64,000 bases of DNA from Echeneis naucrates (Eukaryota; Chordata; Actinopteri; Carangiformes; Echeneidae). Positions 38,369 to 50,800 of this stretch are shown one piece after another. Below the pieces are notes generated by a model. It did no database searches. It saw only the letters and a list, made by a program, of their open reading frames with translations, and was not told the DNA's origin. Both the position numbers and the translations under genes were made by a program. Position 1 is the stretch's first letter, and every line of letters begins with the position of its first letter. The stretch is taken from assembly GCF_900963305.1 (NCBI RefSeq), contig NC_042523.1:25314529-25378528 (forward strand). Reading direction: 5' to 3'.

Positions 38369-41300
38369 CATTACAACATGAAAAAAATTTGAGAAGCCAA
38401 AATAACAAAAATTATGTAGATAACCGAAATGTTCTAGTGAAATAAATAAAGCAGTGACAGGCTCAGAAAATTCAACAGCAGTTTAAAGAAAATGGAGGGA
38501 GGACATCTTAAGTCTGCAGCTGCAGGCAGGCATTGTCTGATTGGTCACGGTAGATCCCCCATGGGATCGGTGTGGGGCCGGTGGGGGGGGGGGGGGGGGG
38601 GTGTTATATGAATATTTTGTCCAGAGAGAGAAAGCCGAGATTCACATTGTAACCAGCAACTTAACAACAGGTCGGCTTGGAGGCTTGTGATTCAGGCGCC
38701 TTGTTCCTCTCTGTAATCACCACTGGGCCGGGTTAAAGACCTGACCCAGGGCCTTTCAGGTTCAGCCAAGCATCCCAACCCAGTCACTCACTGGGTGGGG
38801 GTCTGAGGGGGCAGGATCCCAAGTGCTGCTTCTTCCCCCACTGTGTTCTTTTATGGATGACACAAATCCAAGTGCTGATGCACTTATGGCCCTCGGGGGT
38901 GGTGGGGAGTTGGAGGGGGTTCAGCTGCCGACCATCCCGTCTTGGTGCGGGCAGCCAGTGTTTTAGCATGGTGGAGAGAGCCAGGGGCCGTCACAGGTTG
39001 TCGACTCGTTTTTGTATCCTCCACACTGTAGCAGCTCAGACAAGAATCATTACTGCAATTAGCATTTGTGAGCGTTTGAGAGTGTGTGCACGGAGCCAGA
39101 GACGCTGTTCTCAGCCACATAACGACCGGCTGCGCCATCACGCCGCTCCGATGAGTTTGATATAAATTGGCTGTGAAGGCTGAGGTCCCTCCAACATAAT
39201 AGCACTGACAGACAGTTAGGAGCATGCAAATCAACAACAAACAGCACAAATGGAGCTACTCAGGTTTGTTTCCACCCGTCTGCCGGGAGGGAGAGGGATC
39301 TACCACCAGAGATCAGTGTGGACCGATGAATCTGCTGTCTCTGAACGAACCCCAGGCTTTAAGGCTTCCCGGAAAAATACCGCTCAGCTGCAAATGATGC
39401 TGCCACTGATGAGCCGTGTAAAAAGAAGAGGGAAATGGGAAAACGTCACAGCTCTGTGCAAATATCTTATTAATCAGAACACAGCAGCAGTTTAGATGTA
39501 AACAGCAACCCCAAACAACCTTCATTAGATGTTTATCAATCAGGACGAAGCGGAGCCTTGGTCAAACGTCTGTTTGTCTTACGTCAGCTGCAGGGATGAT
39601 GGACATTAAAGCATTAACGTAGCAAAGGACCACGGCAACTGGGCTGAAGATTCAGTTTTAACCTAAAGGTCAAAGGAGACGAGTCCTTAACAGGCAAATC
39701 TGGGACTCAGAGACATCATGTCCCATCATATGATGTGCTAAAACTGGTCATACGACTGGATGACGCTGGTGGTTGATAGTTGGTGATGACAAGTTAAAAC
39801 TCAGTGTCAGTTTGTTTGTTTTTCTTCTGAGCAGCTGTTCTTCAGATGTGTGATCAGAAGCTTTTATGCCGCTAAAATCAGGACGCTGCGCCATCATCAG
39901 ACAGAAACAGAAGCTCTATGTCCCGACAGACTCAAATGTCCAGCAGCTTTGAATCAGACTGGGCTCACTCAACATTTGACACCACCAGAAGAAACCTGGA
40001 CCCTGGGTCTGTAAAGAGAAGTCAGCGATTCAGTGCCTTAAACCTTCATTCTATCTCCTGACCATTGGGGGTGACTCCATTGGATGTTAAAAGCAGTCAG
40101 ATTGTATTGAAGTCTATGGGAAAATGTCCCTCTTCCTCCTCAGTAAACGGTCTCAGTCTCTAGTTTACATTACAACATGATGTTCATTTTTGAAATGATG
40201 CTCCATTTAGAGGAAGGAGGGGAGGGGTGTTGTTGATGTGGAAACATCCAAGTGTGAAACTACCTGGGGTGTTTCTGTGCCTCCCATCAGAGACTGTGAA
40301 AGAAGTGATGGGATTAAAAACAGCAAAATGGGCTCCTGCCACAATGAACCCCCGCATGAATGACCACAGACAGGAGCAGCTCTGGTCCAACACAACAGAA
40401 GCACAGAGATATTAGAAAGCTGGAGATTTCTCTGGTTATAATTTACATCATTTAACACATCAGAAAGGAAAAATGATTCAGGCGGTGAGCAGTGATAGTT
40501 TCTGAGGTCAGGTCTGCAGAAGTGTGGGTTCGGCTGGGTTCTCTCTGACAGACTCACTCACATGATCTGGATTATTTCTGATTCCTTACAGATATCGGCT
40601 GTGAGCGTCACCTGCTCACCTGAGCAGATTGATCCAGAGAGTTTCCACAGTGCAGAAAAGTTGACAAGAAACTGCACATGTTCGATGAAGTTCCTCTAAA
40701 TGAAGTTGACGGTGACGGTCCGTTCGGGTCCGGGTGCAGGTCTCCGGGTTTAATCCGGTTCACACGGTAAAGTTTGGAGGACTCCCCGTGTCCGCGTGCT
40801 GGGAAGCCCCGGGTCACGGCGTTAGCCACCGCTAACTTCCCGGTAACGAGCATCTCCCGTCCCGTCTGTTAAACGAATCCGGCCTGCCGGTTCACAAACG
40901 GACTCGGTGGTAGGACTAACGGATCTGGTGGTCCACAAAAATCACCGACTAACGGATCGTTATCTGCGGGCGGACGAACAGAGCGCTTCGGTTAGCTAAC
41001 CCGTTAGCTACTTAGCTTAGCATAGCTACACGTATGAGCTCGACCTTCTGCTCAACATGCTAACGCGCGCAGCAGCAGCAGCAGCAGCTCCGTTGATCCC
41101 CTTCACGGTTATTTCGGAGCGAACCGTCACAGATCCCAAACGGTGAATCAATAGCGAGTAACGAGTGTGTAACCCCGTCCCGAAGGGCCCCGGGAGACCC
41201 TCCATGGAGCTCCCAGCCGGAGAGCTCGGCTTCGATAGAACGTCTTAGCTGTTGGCTACAGCGGAGCTAGCAGCGTTAGGCTAACGCTAACACCTTTGTT

Positions 41301-41451
41301 TTGCTTGGCTAACTCTAATTCGTTTAAAAAGTGATCTGAAATATTCGGACAACAACATTTACATTATCTGGAAAACACTCATGCAGTTTGTCAGATGCTG
41401 GTAAACTATGCCACTTACCTGAAACAGAAACGTACTCCAGCTCGGCTCCAT
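34037..41451 (-). CDS. vezf1: Vascular endothelial zinc finger 1 (VEZF1), 5 coding exons
   Basis: Coding exons, minus strand: 41451-41419 (MEPSWSTFLFQ), 37954-37209 (or from 37957, see the NAGNAG note), 37075-37006, 36834-36666 and 34404-34037, giving 461 residues (human 521). Six C2H2 fingers: about 91-111 (FICGYCNKAFRDSYHLRRH), 193-213, 221-241, 251-272, 280-302 and a short CNICGKMLSAAYITSHLKTH finger. The C-terminus is built of repeated NITSPVN and HPVTITG-type blocks and ends MRPMESMPFLSQVLPSSPPW, nearly as in human. VEZF1 is a nuclear factor that binds G-rich promoter DNA and is needed for blood-vessel development. The human polyglutamine and LWEEAVKARKKEAANLC segment has no counterpart here. 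Finger 5 reads CQVTAC (C-X4-C). Intron 1 is 3.5 kb. Confidence 0.96.
36890..36902. repeat. Short (CA)n tract in a vezf1 intron
   Basis: CACACACACACAC preceded by ACACTAAC repeats, in the intron between exons 3 and 4. A second AT-rich tract of TATATC/GATATA units with GT repeats is at 36100-36150 in the following intron. Confidence 0.8.
37955..37960 (-). promoter_or_regulatory. Tandem NAGNAG acceptor at vezf1 exon 2
   Basis: On the minus strand the intron ends TCTCTGCAGCAG followed by GCCAATGAG. Using the first AG adds one glutamine (FLFQQANEA), the second gives FLFQANEA as in the human protein. Both keep the frame, so two isoforms differing by one residue are expected. Confidence 0.8.
38331..38366. 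repeat. (GT)n microsatellite in vezf1 intron 1
   Basis: About eighteen GT units without interruption, ending before GGCATTAC. It sits between the first and second coding exons of vezf1. Confidence 0.9.
38583..38601. repeat. Poly-G run of 19 in vezf1 intron 1
   Basis: Nineteen consecutive G residues on the printed strand, preceded by GGGGCCGGT. Such a run can form a G-quadruplex. On the vezf1 transcript strand it reads as poly-C. The exact length may be affected by sequencing error. Confidence 0.85.
40036..40150 (+). repeat. Dispersed fish repeat (GTCTATGGGAAAATGTCCCT family), fuller copy
   Basis: Reads CCTTCATTCTATCTCCTGAC, CATTGGGGGTGACTCCATTG and GAAGTCTATGGGAAAATGTC. The right half matches 28527-28568. 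Both halves match, rearranged, the sequence around 59640-59775. Located in vezf1 intron 1. Confidence 0.65.
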
Positions 41452-41600
41452 CGCAGCACTTTGGCTAAAATCTGCAGGAAACCTCCAACGAACCTACAAC
41501 AAAGCAGCTGAACATGGCAGCTACAACTTCCTGTCCCCCCGGGGCTGGACCGAGACCGGGGCAATCCAACTTTACACACAATTAATACAAAGAATTAGGC
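40650..41600 (-). promoter_or_regulatory. CpG-rich promoter and 5' UTR region of vezf1
   Basis: CpG density rises sharply here compared with both flanks (many CCGG, GCGC, TCCGG and CGGAC strings), centred on the first coding exon at 41419-41451. A short CAG triplet run (about 41069-41088) and many TTAGC/GCTAA strings are included. A CpG-island promoter is the natural reading. No TATA box was identified. Confidence 0.55.
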
Positions 41601-43496
41601 GTTTCCATAAAATATCAAATCATGACAAAAACAGAAAATCTTTCACTAATAACTTTATTTTTGACTGAAATCCGGTTCTCTGTAATTCTGTCTGAAGAAA
41701 GAGATGAAACAAAAATAAATAAAAAGCTGAGACTTATTTTTTAACAATAAATTGCGCATGTATTTATAATTCTTAATGAGCAACAATGCAATATTTGAAT
41801 AACACCTTTCATACAGAACATGCCTCTTCACAATGACAGAATGGCAGAATTTATATATATATAATAAAACAATTTAAAATGGATTACAGTGGAAAAATAA
41901 AAACAAGTCACAACAACAGAACCTCTTTGTCCTGACGGACACAAACGCACCACAGGTTTGGCTGTGTCTATCAAACAGAGTTTGTCTTAGCTGACAACAA
42001 AACAACATCAGATATCTGTTATTCCAACCACAAGGACCTTCCTGACAGAGTTTAAGTTTTTATGAGAAAAGACACTTGAAAGCAAATCTGATTCTGAATC
42101 GCCACGTTGGAGTCATTAATGAGAAAGTTAAATTTATAGACACTGAACAGGAATAACCACCAACACCGACCTGATGATGGCGCCAGAGGAGTCTTTATTC
42201 CTGGATAAACTGTTTTCTGAGGTCTCAGAAAAGACCAGAACAGAAGCATGAGTTCAGGTCAAAACCAGAACAGCTAATCCAGACTCAGTCTGGATGAGAT
42301 CCGGGTCTGACATAAGTAGTTCAGTGTTGTTCTAACATGCCGAGCCTCATCCAGCCTTTTACTCAGGTGATGGAGCATTATCCCAAGGGTCACAGGTCAC
42401 ATGGTTCACATGGTCCCTATCCGGCACAAAGACGTGGAAGAGGTTTAGGACCTGGACTGGACTGGTCTGATGGGATTGTGAGGGATGTTGAGGAGCGATG
42501 ATGTTTCATCTGGAAACAGAAGGAGAGCTGTTCTTCTCTAACTTCAGCTTTTCAGTCTGCCTAATACTGAAGTTCAACAGGAGCCTGTATTGTGTCGTCA
42601 TTCCAGTTGGTTCCATATGTTCTTTGTCAGGATTTTCGCGGCCGTTCAGAAAAGGATCCCCCCATTCTGTTTTGAAATCTTTGTTGGACTGTACATTGGT
42701 GGCCTTTGTATCGGCGCAGCACAATGACAGTTCAGATGGATCTGTCTGGTCAGCCTGCTGACCCTAACCCAGGCTCCACAGGGTCCATGTCATCCACGCT
42801 GTCACATTAAAAATAGTCATGGCAGAGGATTTATTCTGGAGAACTTAAGGCTGAATTCAGGTGAGTTAAAGCTTCTTCTGTCTGAAGGTTGTAGTCACTC
42901 ATGTGTCAGTGACATCATGTCCTGTAACCATCTGACTCAGGTGCCAACAGTAATGTTCCTGTTGATGCTCAATAACAGAACTGCTGTTCTCACAGTGCGT
43001 TCTGGCCCGCCAGAGCCTTTGGGACTGGGAGGTCCCAGCAAAAAGGAGAATTGTTTATTTCAATATAATTTAATCAATGAGGAACATATAGACAGAATAT
43101 GATGGAGAAAATCTGATCAGAGAGTTTCACGAAGAAAGAAATTGATTTTTTAGAAGGAAATACATCTTTTAAAATATTGAAACACTCAGCATTTTATTTG
43201 AGCTTTAATATTGACATGGCGGTTTTATTTGCTCTTTGTTCACACAGTAAAAGTGTCACCAAAATTGGAGGAATGGTAGTGCGAATTAATTTTTGATTTT
43301 CTCTAAAATACTGTTGATCTCTTGAGATTCACAAATCTAATTTGAAGCTTTACATTTTATCTTTCTAAGGAGCTTTAATGATTTCCCAAATACTGTCGAT
43401 GATCAATAACATTTCATATGACTTTGTACAGTGTGAAGAAAGAAAACTCTCCCTGGTATTGTGACTGAACCTCTGCTCTGTCTCCAAGGTTAAGCC
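41601..43496. other. Intergenic stretch between vezf1 and the connexin gene
   Basis: AT-rich sequence with no recognisable coding segment. It must hold the connexin promoter. A TCTGTCTCCAAG acceptor-like string ends at 43488, just 8 bases before the connexin ATG, so the gene probably has an upstream non-coding exon, as connexins commonly do. Confidence 0.45.
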
Positions 43497-44600
43497 ATGG
43501 GGGACTGGTCCATCCTCGGCCGCTTCCTGTCTGAGGTCCAGAACCACTCCACGGTCATTGGCAAGATCTGGCTGACCATGCTGCTCATTTTTCGGATCCT
43601 GCTGGTGGCCCTGGTGGGCGATGCCGTCTACAGCGATGAGCAGTCCAAGTTCACCTGTAACACCCAGCAGCCCGGATGCAGCAATGTTTGTTACGACACC
43701 TTTGCTCCTGTGTCACATTTGAGGTTCTGGGTCTTCCAGATCGTACTGGTCTCCACCCCGTCCATCTTCTATATTGTCTTTGTTCTGCATAAGATTGCCA
43801 AAGATGAGAAGTTGGACAGCCAAACAGTTCAGGATACACAGAGGCCACCCAGTCAAAGCCAAGGCCACATGAGAGAGCACGGCATGGAAGCCCTGAGAGT
43901 CAGCATGCCCTCCTACTGTCCTCCATACAGGGAGGGGTGGGATGTGGGGGAGAGGGACATTGTAGAAGAAAGCTTCCTGCAGGAGGATTACAGCGAGGTA
44001 GGGGAGGACCCCACTCAGCAGTCCAACCAGGTTCTGCTCATCTACATCCTTCATGTTTTGCTACGATCCATCATGGAGATCACCTTCCTGGTGGGCCAGT
44101 ACTTCCTTTTTGGGTTTGAGGTACCTCACCTGTATCGCTGTGAGACCTACCCTTGTCCTACTCGCACAGATTGCTTCGTATCACGTGCCACAGAGAAGAC
44201 CATCTTCCTGAACTTCATGTTCAGCATCAGCCTGGGCTGCTTCGTGCTCAATGTTGCAGAGCTGCACTACCTGGGCTGGGTCTACATTTTCCGCATCCTG
44301 TGCTCCGCCTGTTCAACCTGCTGCAGCCCGGAGAGGGATGTGGTCCAACTCTATTCCAAACACAATCCCCTTCTGCTGCAGCTCAGACACTCTCTGAGGA
44401 GCCAGCTGGTCCTGCAGACCCCAGCAGCCATGGCCCTGGAGAAGACTGGAGGTCTGCTCACTCGCGCACCCGCCATCTCCTTTGAGACCGACTCCACCGT
44501 AGAATGCACCTCCAGGAGAAATCCAGACAGCAGAGACAAGGTGAAGCTGAAGCTGGCCAACATGGCCCGGCTGGGACGGACCAAGAAGTCTTGGCTGTGA
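43497..44600 (+). CDS. Gap junction protein (connexin), delta-like, intronless coding region
   Basis: An intact 367-residue connexin. N-terminus MGDWSILGRF, TM1 about 22-42, first loop C54-X6-C61-X3-C65 (FTCNTQQPGCSNVC), TM2 about 76-98, long cytoplasmic loop about 100-178, TM3 about 179-203, second loop C215-X4-C220-X5-C226 (YRCETYPCPTRTDC) followed by FVSRATEKTIF, TM4 about 235-258, then a C-tail ending TKKSWL. All six loop cysteines are present. The second half (QYFLFGFEVPHLYRC, LNVAELHYLGW) resembles Cx36/GJD2 most. The first loop (TFAPVSHLRFWVFQI) also recalls GJC and GJD4. Unlike GJD2, the N-terminal coding part has no intron. It may be a fish-specific delta connexin such as the Cx36.7 type; the exact member is not settled. 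It forms plasma-membrane channels between cells. Confidence 0.93.
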   Translation: MGDWSILGRFLSEVQNHSTVIGKIWLTMLLIFRILLVALVGDAVYSDEQSKFTCNTQQPGCSNVCYDTFAPVSHLRFWVFQIVLVSTPSIFYIVFVLHKIAKDEKLDSQTVQDTQRPPSQSQGHMREHGMEALRVSMPSYCPPYREGWDVGERDIVEESFLQEDYSEVGEDPTQQSNQVLLIYILHVLLRSIMEITFLVGQYFLFGFEVPHLYRCETYPCPTRTDCFVSRATEKTIFLNFMFSISLGCFVLNVAELHYLGWVYIFRILCSACSTCCSPERDVVQLYSKHNPLLLQLRHSLRSQLVLQTPAAMALEKTGGLLTRAPAISFETDSTVECTSRRNPDSRDKVKLKLANMARLGRTKKSWL

Positions 44601-47600
44601 GATGGGTCCCTGAGGGGACATTACCTCAGTTGTGTAACTATCACATTCTTTTGGACAACAGATCGAATTCTTAATGCAACGATGTGGCAGCGGAGACACA
44701 GCAGACACCAGGATGGAGCTGGTGGTCCCTGATGGTGAATGAAGCACATCTGACTATCCTGTGCAGGACCCACAACTTTTTGTAATCTATTTTTTTTTTT
44801 TTTTTTACCATAAAATCAACCTTAAGGTTTAACCCACAAAACTTCTTCATAGTTCAGTTAAACACTTTTCTGACTGAGTTTAATAAAAACATTAATTCTT
44901 TAAGGTCCATATTGTAACTTCTCCTGTCTTTTATTTTGAAGGGCTGACCTAGATTTCTGGTTTCAGGAACCAAAAACTATCTCAGTGTAGTTTTCCATCT
45001 GCTCTCTCAGTCAGAAGCTGTAGAATAAGGTCGATCAGTTCACACATTAATGATTTTATTATTATATAGATTTGACCTATTTTCCTATTTTCCTCCAAAG
45101 TATTATATTCACTCTGACGTTCCTCTTTTGTTTTAAAGAAATAAGACAAACAACCAAATCTTTCTGTAAAAAGTTTGGGGCAGCAAAAGAGCTGTCACCA
45201 GGGGCGCTGTCCATCTAGCTGTCTGGGATTGGTTTATAATAAAACTCAAACATAAACAGTGTTATTTAGTTCAGTATATAATGCAAACAAAATGTTTTAA
45301 AAGAGTATAAAAAGTATAAAAAGAAATAGAAGAAATTAAGTATAAACATATTATTTGTAAAAACTCTCAGGTGAGACATCAGCCACCCCTAAATTGGACT
45401 GTACTACTTCTTCACCCTGATGTTTGTTGGCTTACCTGGACTGAACCGCTGTAGGTCTGATTCAGTTTGGATGCCTCCTTGAATTTCCTGTTTTTTTCTC
45501 GGTGTCTGTCAAAGTAAAAGCCTGCTCAGGTGAGCCAAGTGTTGGAACTCCTCTGACCCATCTGCTGGTCTCTGATTCTGGTCCGAGTCTCTGTTGTTTC
45601 CTCTTCCGACCATCTTCAGTCTCTCTCTGACACTCAGAGCCAGGAGCTTGTGGGCTGTCTAAGGGCTGAACCAGGAAGTCAATGATCTTCAGAAACATGT
45701 TAAAGGAAAGTGGAATCAGAGGATCTATTTTCTTTCGACTGCAGGAAGTTGAAGGTTTGTGAAGATATTACTGAAAAATTTGTCAGAAAAGATTATGAAG
45801 AAAAATGATCTTTTAAAAACAAACCAGTCCTTTTGCATTTTCAGAAGAAATATTTAATATAACAATTCATAGATATTATGATCATCATCATCGTTTCAGC
45901 AGCGGTGTATCACAGTTGTTGTCCAACCCAAAGAAAAGAGGTAATGAAAGATAATCAGTCATAAAAATGCATGCACATTCCTCAGCAGTGTGAAGCAGCA
46001 GGTCCGACCTGGACTTGGTCCTACTGGTCCACCCAGTTTACTAAGATTCACTAGATAAAAAGTGAGTGGTTTTATTCACAGGTTGTGAGGAAGCTTCTTC
46101 GGCTGTCATATGGTATGAAACATGAAATGCAAATGCATAGAGAGAGTGAAGATTCTTATCTTTACTAAGATTCAACTTTACTAAGATTTACTCTGTAAAC
46201 TGTATAAATACTCTGTGACCCAGCGTCAGGTTATTGTGCTTTTACACCTTCAGGGTGTGACGTCATAGACCTGATGACGACATCACAGGATCTTTATGTA
46301 ACTGTTGACAAAGCTACAACATCATAAATTGTTGAATTGTGCCATCTGAAGACACAGAGTTGGACATGTTGAGTCCGGGCTCAGGTCTGAACATATCCCC
46401 GTATTCATTGCTCTACTATTGGAATCTAGAGCCATCTGTTAATGTGTGTGTTTCAGCTCGGTTTAACTGTTCAACAAGTTCCTGTGGAGAAAGTTATGTT
46501 TGTCTTGGTTGCTGGGCAATGGGAACCATGCTTTTTGGCAAAAGGAAAGCTGGAAACAGCTGGTGACATCTCCGGGATCTTGGTATCCCCTGAGTGATGA
46601 ACCTGAACTAGGACACTTGTCTCATGTCCCTCACATTCATGATTGTGGTTTGAAGGGTTAGGGATATTGGGGTTGAATCACTTATGGTCTTAGGAAGTGA
46701 TGAAATCACAGGAAGTTGGTTGTTCCCTCAGCAGTTGAGGGTGAATATTTAAGCAGTTCTTAAGATGCCAGATTTTCACTGAGTAAAGACTTAAAGGGGA
46801 TCCTGTTTCTGCTCTGAATTTATTCTGAAATTCCTGACTGGACGCTATGACATTTCTGCTACTTTGATGAGTCTGTCAAGTGCTTCCATTTACCTACAAT
46901 CTTCTCTTCAAAATGTCAAAAGTCAGTCTCTACTACAAGCTTTCTTGTCCTCTGCGATCCTGGTCTGAGGTTGGCAATGGTGGTTTGGCTTCAGTCTGGG
47001 TCGAATTTCTCCAACAAAAAAGGCTGAGGCAGCAGACCAGGACCAGAGCAGTTAGCTAGCTGTTGAGCTGTGAAATGGTTTGTTAGAAACTGAACTTCAA
47101 TATTAAACATCTTTTCACGATCCATCTGTCAGCTAATGAGTGATGCCACTCAGTCGTTGTTTGAAAGTGTGTTTTGTTGTTTTTTGGTAAAGTGTTGTTT
47201 TGAGGCGATAAATGATAAATCAGGCACCTTTAACTTTAAAACCACGGAAATGTTCTGTTAAAAAACTGAGAAATAAATGAGTAACTTTCCTGTTGAAAGG
47301 CAAAGACACAATAATCACTGAGTGAGAAAAACTTCAGTTTGTTACTTAGTCCAGACATCCAGAGGAAAACGAAGATGCTGTCAGGCCTGCGTCACGAACG
47401 TGGCCTTGATGTGTACTGAGACCTGAGATGGGACAGGATGACCGATGGGCTCATCACTGCTGCTCGGTGTTAGGGGACAAGCTGAAGGCCTCCATGTTTG
47501 TTTCCTCAGAGACAGGACCACTTCCTCTCTAAGAACCTGTTCTACACTGGTCCACAGGAACCAGAGTCTGAATCAGCTTCCGATCCGCTCTTTCAGAAGA

Positions 47601-47891
47601 AGAACCTTCTGAGGAAGCCAAAACTAAACAGTTTCATTCAAGAACAGAATCAGTTGGAATTCAGATCACAAAGCTTGTCTTTTTATGACAAGAGTTAGAT
47701 TCTGATATAAATTTGGATTTAGAACCTGATTCTGATTTCAATCTTGATTTAAACCCAGATTTAGGTCCAGAGTTTTGCTGCTGAGGTCTTATTGTGGTTC
47801 TGGTGGTTTTCACAATCTAAACGTTTGTGAGGAAACAGGAAGAAAAGCAGAAGTGATGAGTCGATGTCTGGCACGGATGAGATGAAGGGGG
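44601..47891. other. Intergenic stretch between the connexin and melatonin receptor genes
   Basis: Begins with the connexin 3' UTR: poly-T of 18 at 44790-44807 and AATAAA at 44882-44887. The right part should contain the 3' UTR of the minus-strand receptor; minus-strand AATAAA candidates occur near 46819-46824. Open frames (45462-45698, 46339-46566, 47498-47698) have no domain. No repeats of note. Confidence 0.45.
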
Positions 47892-50800
47892 TCACACAGT
47901 TTCTCCTTTCACTTGCTCGTTGTTGTTGAGACCTGGTGAAGGTTTGCTCCTCATGGCCTCTGTGCCCCCCCTTGACGTCTCCTGGAAGAAGAGGTGGGGC
48001 ATCCACATAGACATGATGATCCGTTTATACTCCCTGCGAAAGTTCTGGTTCAGCAAGCCGTAGATGATGGCGTTAAGGCAACTGTTGAAGTATGCCATAA
48101 AGTAGCTGACCACGAACAGCCACTCGGGGATACGAGGCGCCACTTCCTCTGGGTTGATGGCAACAGCGAGCCCGATAATGTTGAGTGGCGCCCAACAAAT
48201 GGCAAACAACACGAACACCACGAACATGGTGATGAAGTTCCTCAGGTCGCTGGGCTTGATGCGTTGGCGGACCTCTGACCTCACCTTCTGCCTCACCTGA
48301 ATGACCAGGATCCAGATGCGCAGGTAGCAGAAAGTGACCACAGTGATGGGCACGAAGAAGTGGATGACCACCACCGTGATGGTATAGGATGCACTGACTG
48401 TTTGTGCAAATGTGCAGGAATAGATGCGCTGGTCATAGCGCAGAGAGCCCACGAAGAAATTGGGCACAATGGCGAGGACGGTGAGCAGCCAGATGAGTGC
48501 CACCAGCAGCAGCGTGTTGCGGCAGCTGTACAGTTTGTCGTAGCTGAAGCTGTGGCAGATGTAACAGTAACGGTTGATGGCGATGCCTGTGATGCTGAAG
48601 ATGGAGCCAATAACACTGAGGCCCATCAGGAAACCGCTCACCTGAGACGGACGAATGGATGGATGGACAGATGAGGTTCTATGCTGAGCTTCAGGCTAAG
48701 TAGCAACTAATCCAACATGGCCGACTTTTATGGACTGGACTGGAGGAATACACACAAATACACTAATACACACTAAATTAATACAGGCTAATATACACAA
48801 ATACACACCATTACTAATACACATTAACACGTGTGAAAAACACCCTAATTCAATATACAGATTCAATTCAATGATCTAATCTCTCATGATCACAACATTG
48901 ACCAGATGTTGCCTAGCAACAGAACTTGACAATATTATTTGCTCTGCTCTGAGCTCCTCCCTGGGTCGCCTGTTTCATTGTCTGACCTGGGGGTCCAAGG
49001 TCACAGTCAGATGCAACTCACCTTGCACTGGGTCTCACCCAGGGACCACCCATCATGGAAGATGGCATAGAGCACCAGGGGGTAGGGGTAGAACGCCACC
49101 ACGAGGTCAGCAAAAGCCAGACTCACCACAAAGACATTTCCTATAAAGGAGGGAGAGGCCTGAGTCATGTGACTGGAAGTGTGACACGCCTCTCAACCAC
49201 AACAACCAATTAATTAACACCAAACCAGACGACACTCAGAAGCTGTCACTGATCCAGATCCTGATCCGGTCTCACCTCATCACTGACTGTCCTTTCTGTC
49301 GTTGTGATGTCACAGCTGGCTGATATATAGATTTGTTGAACCATTCATGAACAGTTAACAGGGTTCTATCACATCGAGCTTGGGGGCAGATTGGCACCTG
49401 TGGGTTTAATGCCCCACCCCCCTGATAACTGTCTGTTTGACCTACAAGAATGCCCCCCCCACACACACACACAAATATACAGTAATAAATCACCTCTTTC
49501 CTCTTGTCACCATAAACCACCTCCTCCCCTTTTGTTCCCCCCACCAGACCTCTCCACTCTACTTTATAAACCCCCCCCCATTTAAACACTGGATCCTAGT
49601 CATGGAGACTGTTCTTCAATCCTGCAGGAACTCAGATGATTGATGGTGGCAGTCAAGTACAAGAAGGGGGGGCTAGGATCAGGACCTGGAGAACTGGTCC
49701 TCAGAAATGACATCTGGTTTGTCAGGACTGTGGTCAGGGGAGAGTTGAGGATGATGAGACTGATGGAGACGGACTGAAGCTGCTTCCTCCTTTCTGGTCC
49801 TGTTTCCTGACTTGACCTCTGACCTCTGACCTCACTCAGCATCAGGTCCTGTGGACAGGATGTTGAAGTCTTATTGTAAAACCTGAGTCTGTTTTTTTTT
49901 TTTTAAAAAGGTCCAACAGTCTAAAGATGGAACTTCATTTCTGTGATGAGAAGGCAGGTCTTATAAAACCAGTTAACCAATCAGAAGAGAGGATCTGATA
50001 GAGCAGATAGAGCAGGATCTGATAGAAATAGAGCAGAGTTCAGTTAAACACTCAGAGAAATCAAAACATATTGGATGGTTCTAGATGGGTGGGACCCAGA
50101 GGTCCTGACGGCGGATTTAAATGTTCAGTTTCTGAATTCAGGCTGGGAGCATTTCTCTGTGGACTGACCTTTGAGACTTTCACTGGATTAATACAGAACA
50201 TGGACCCATTTTAGAATCAGAGACCACATGGAGGTCTACCTTTAGACCGCATGGACTTTTGACTTAAATTACTAAGTAGCATAATTTAAACACATACAGT
50301 TTATATGTTTTATATGACATTCTTTGTTTTTTTATTTGTGACAATTAAGAATCAATATAAAAAGTTTAAATGCATCTAAAGTTAATAGTTAATGCTTTAC
50401 ACATGTCAGCCCCCCCCCCACCACCCTGCAGGTTCCTAGATCAGCTCTCAACCTCTATGGTGCCTCAGGACTGAACGTTTAGGAGCTGCACCATAAAGGG
50501 AGGAGTCATGTGTCTGGATGAGGACACAGATCTGAGACAAGTTCAAATGGGTTAGGATTTAGAGACATCCAGTGACAGAACTAATCAGACTCTGGAGCTG
50601 CAGAATCACAGACAGTAAATGTTGAACGAACTGAGACCTGAGCTGGAACTGCAGCCACAAGAACCTCCATCAGAACCTGAGAACCTTCATCTGTTACATA
50701 GCTCACTATGTTTAGGATTTAGCCTAGCCTGTTGGTGTAGCTACGTCATGGTTTCAGCTCATGTCACTGAGGATGTTTGGCTGATGCTGTGTCAGATTGA

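Noticed and set aside
43713-44747. Several minus-strand frames over 75 codons
   Set aside because: Antisense shadows of the connexin gene and its 3' UTR.
47994-48674. Two plus-strand open frames of 94-104 codons
   Set aside because: Antisense shadows of the conserved melatonin receptor exon 3.
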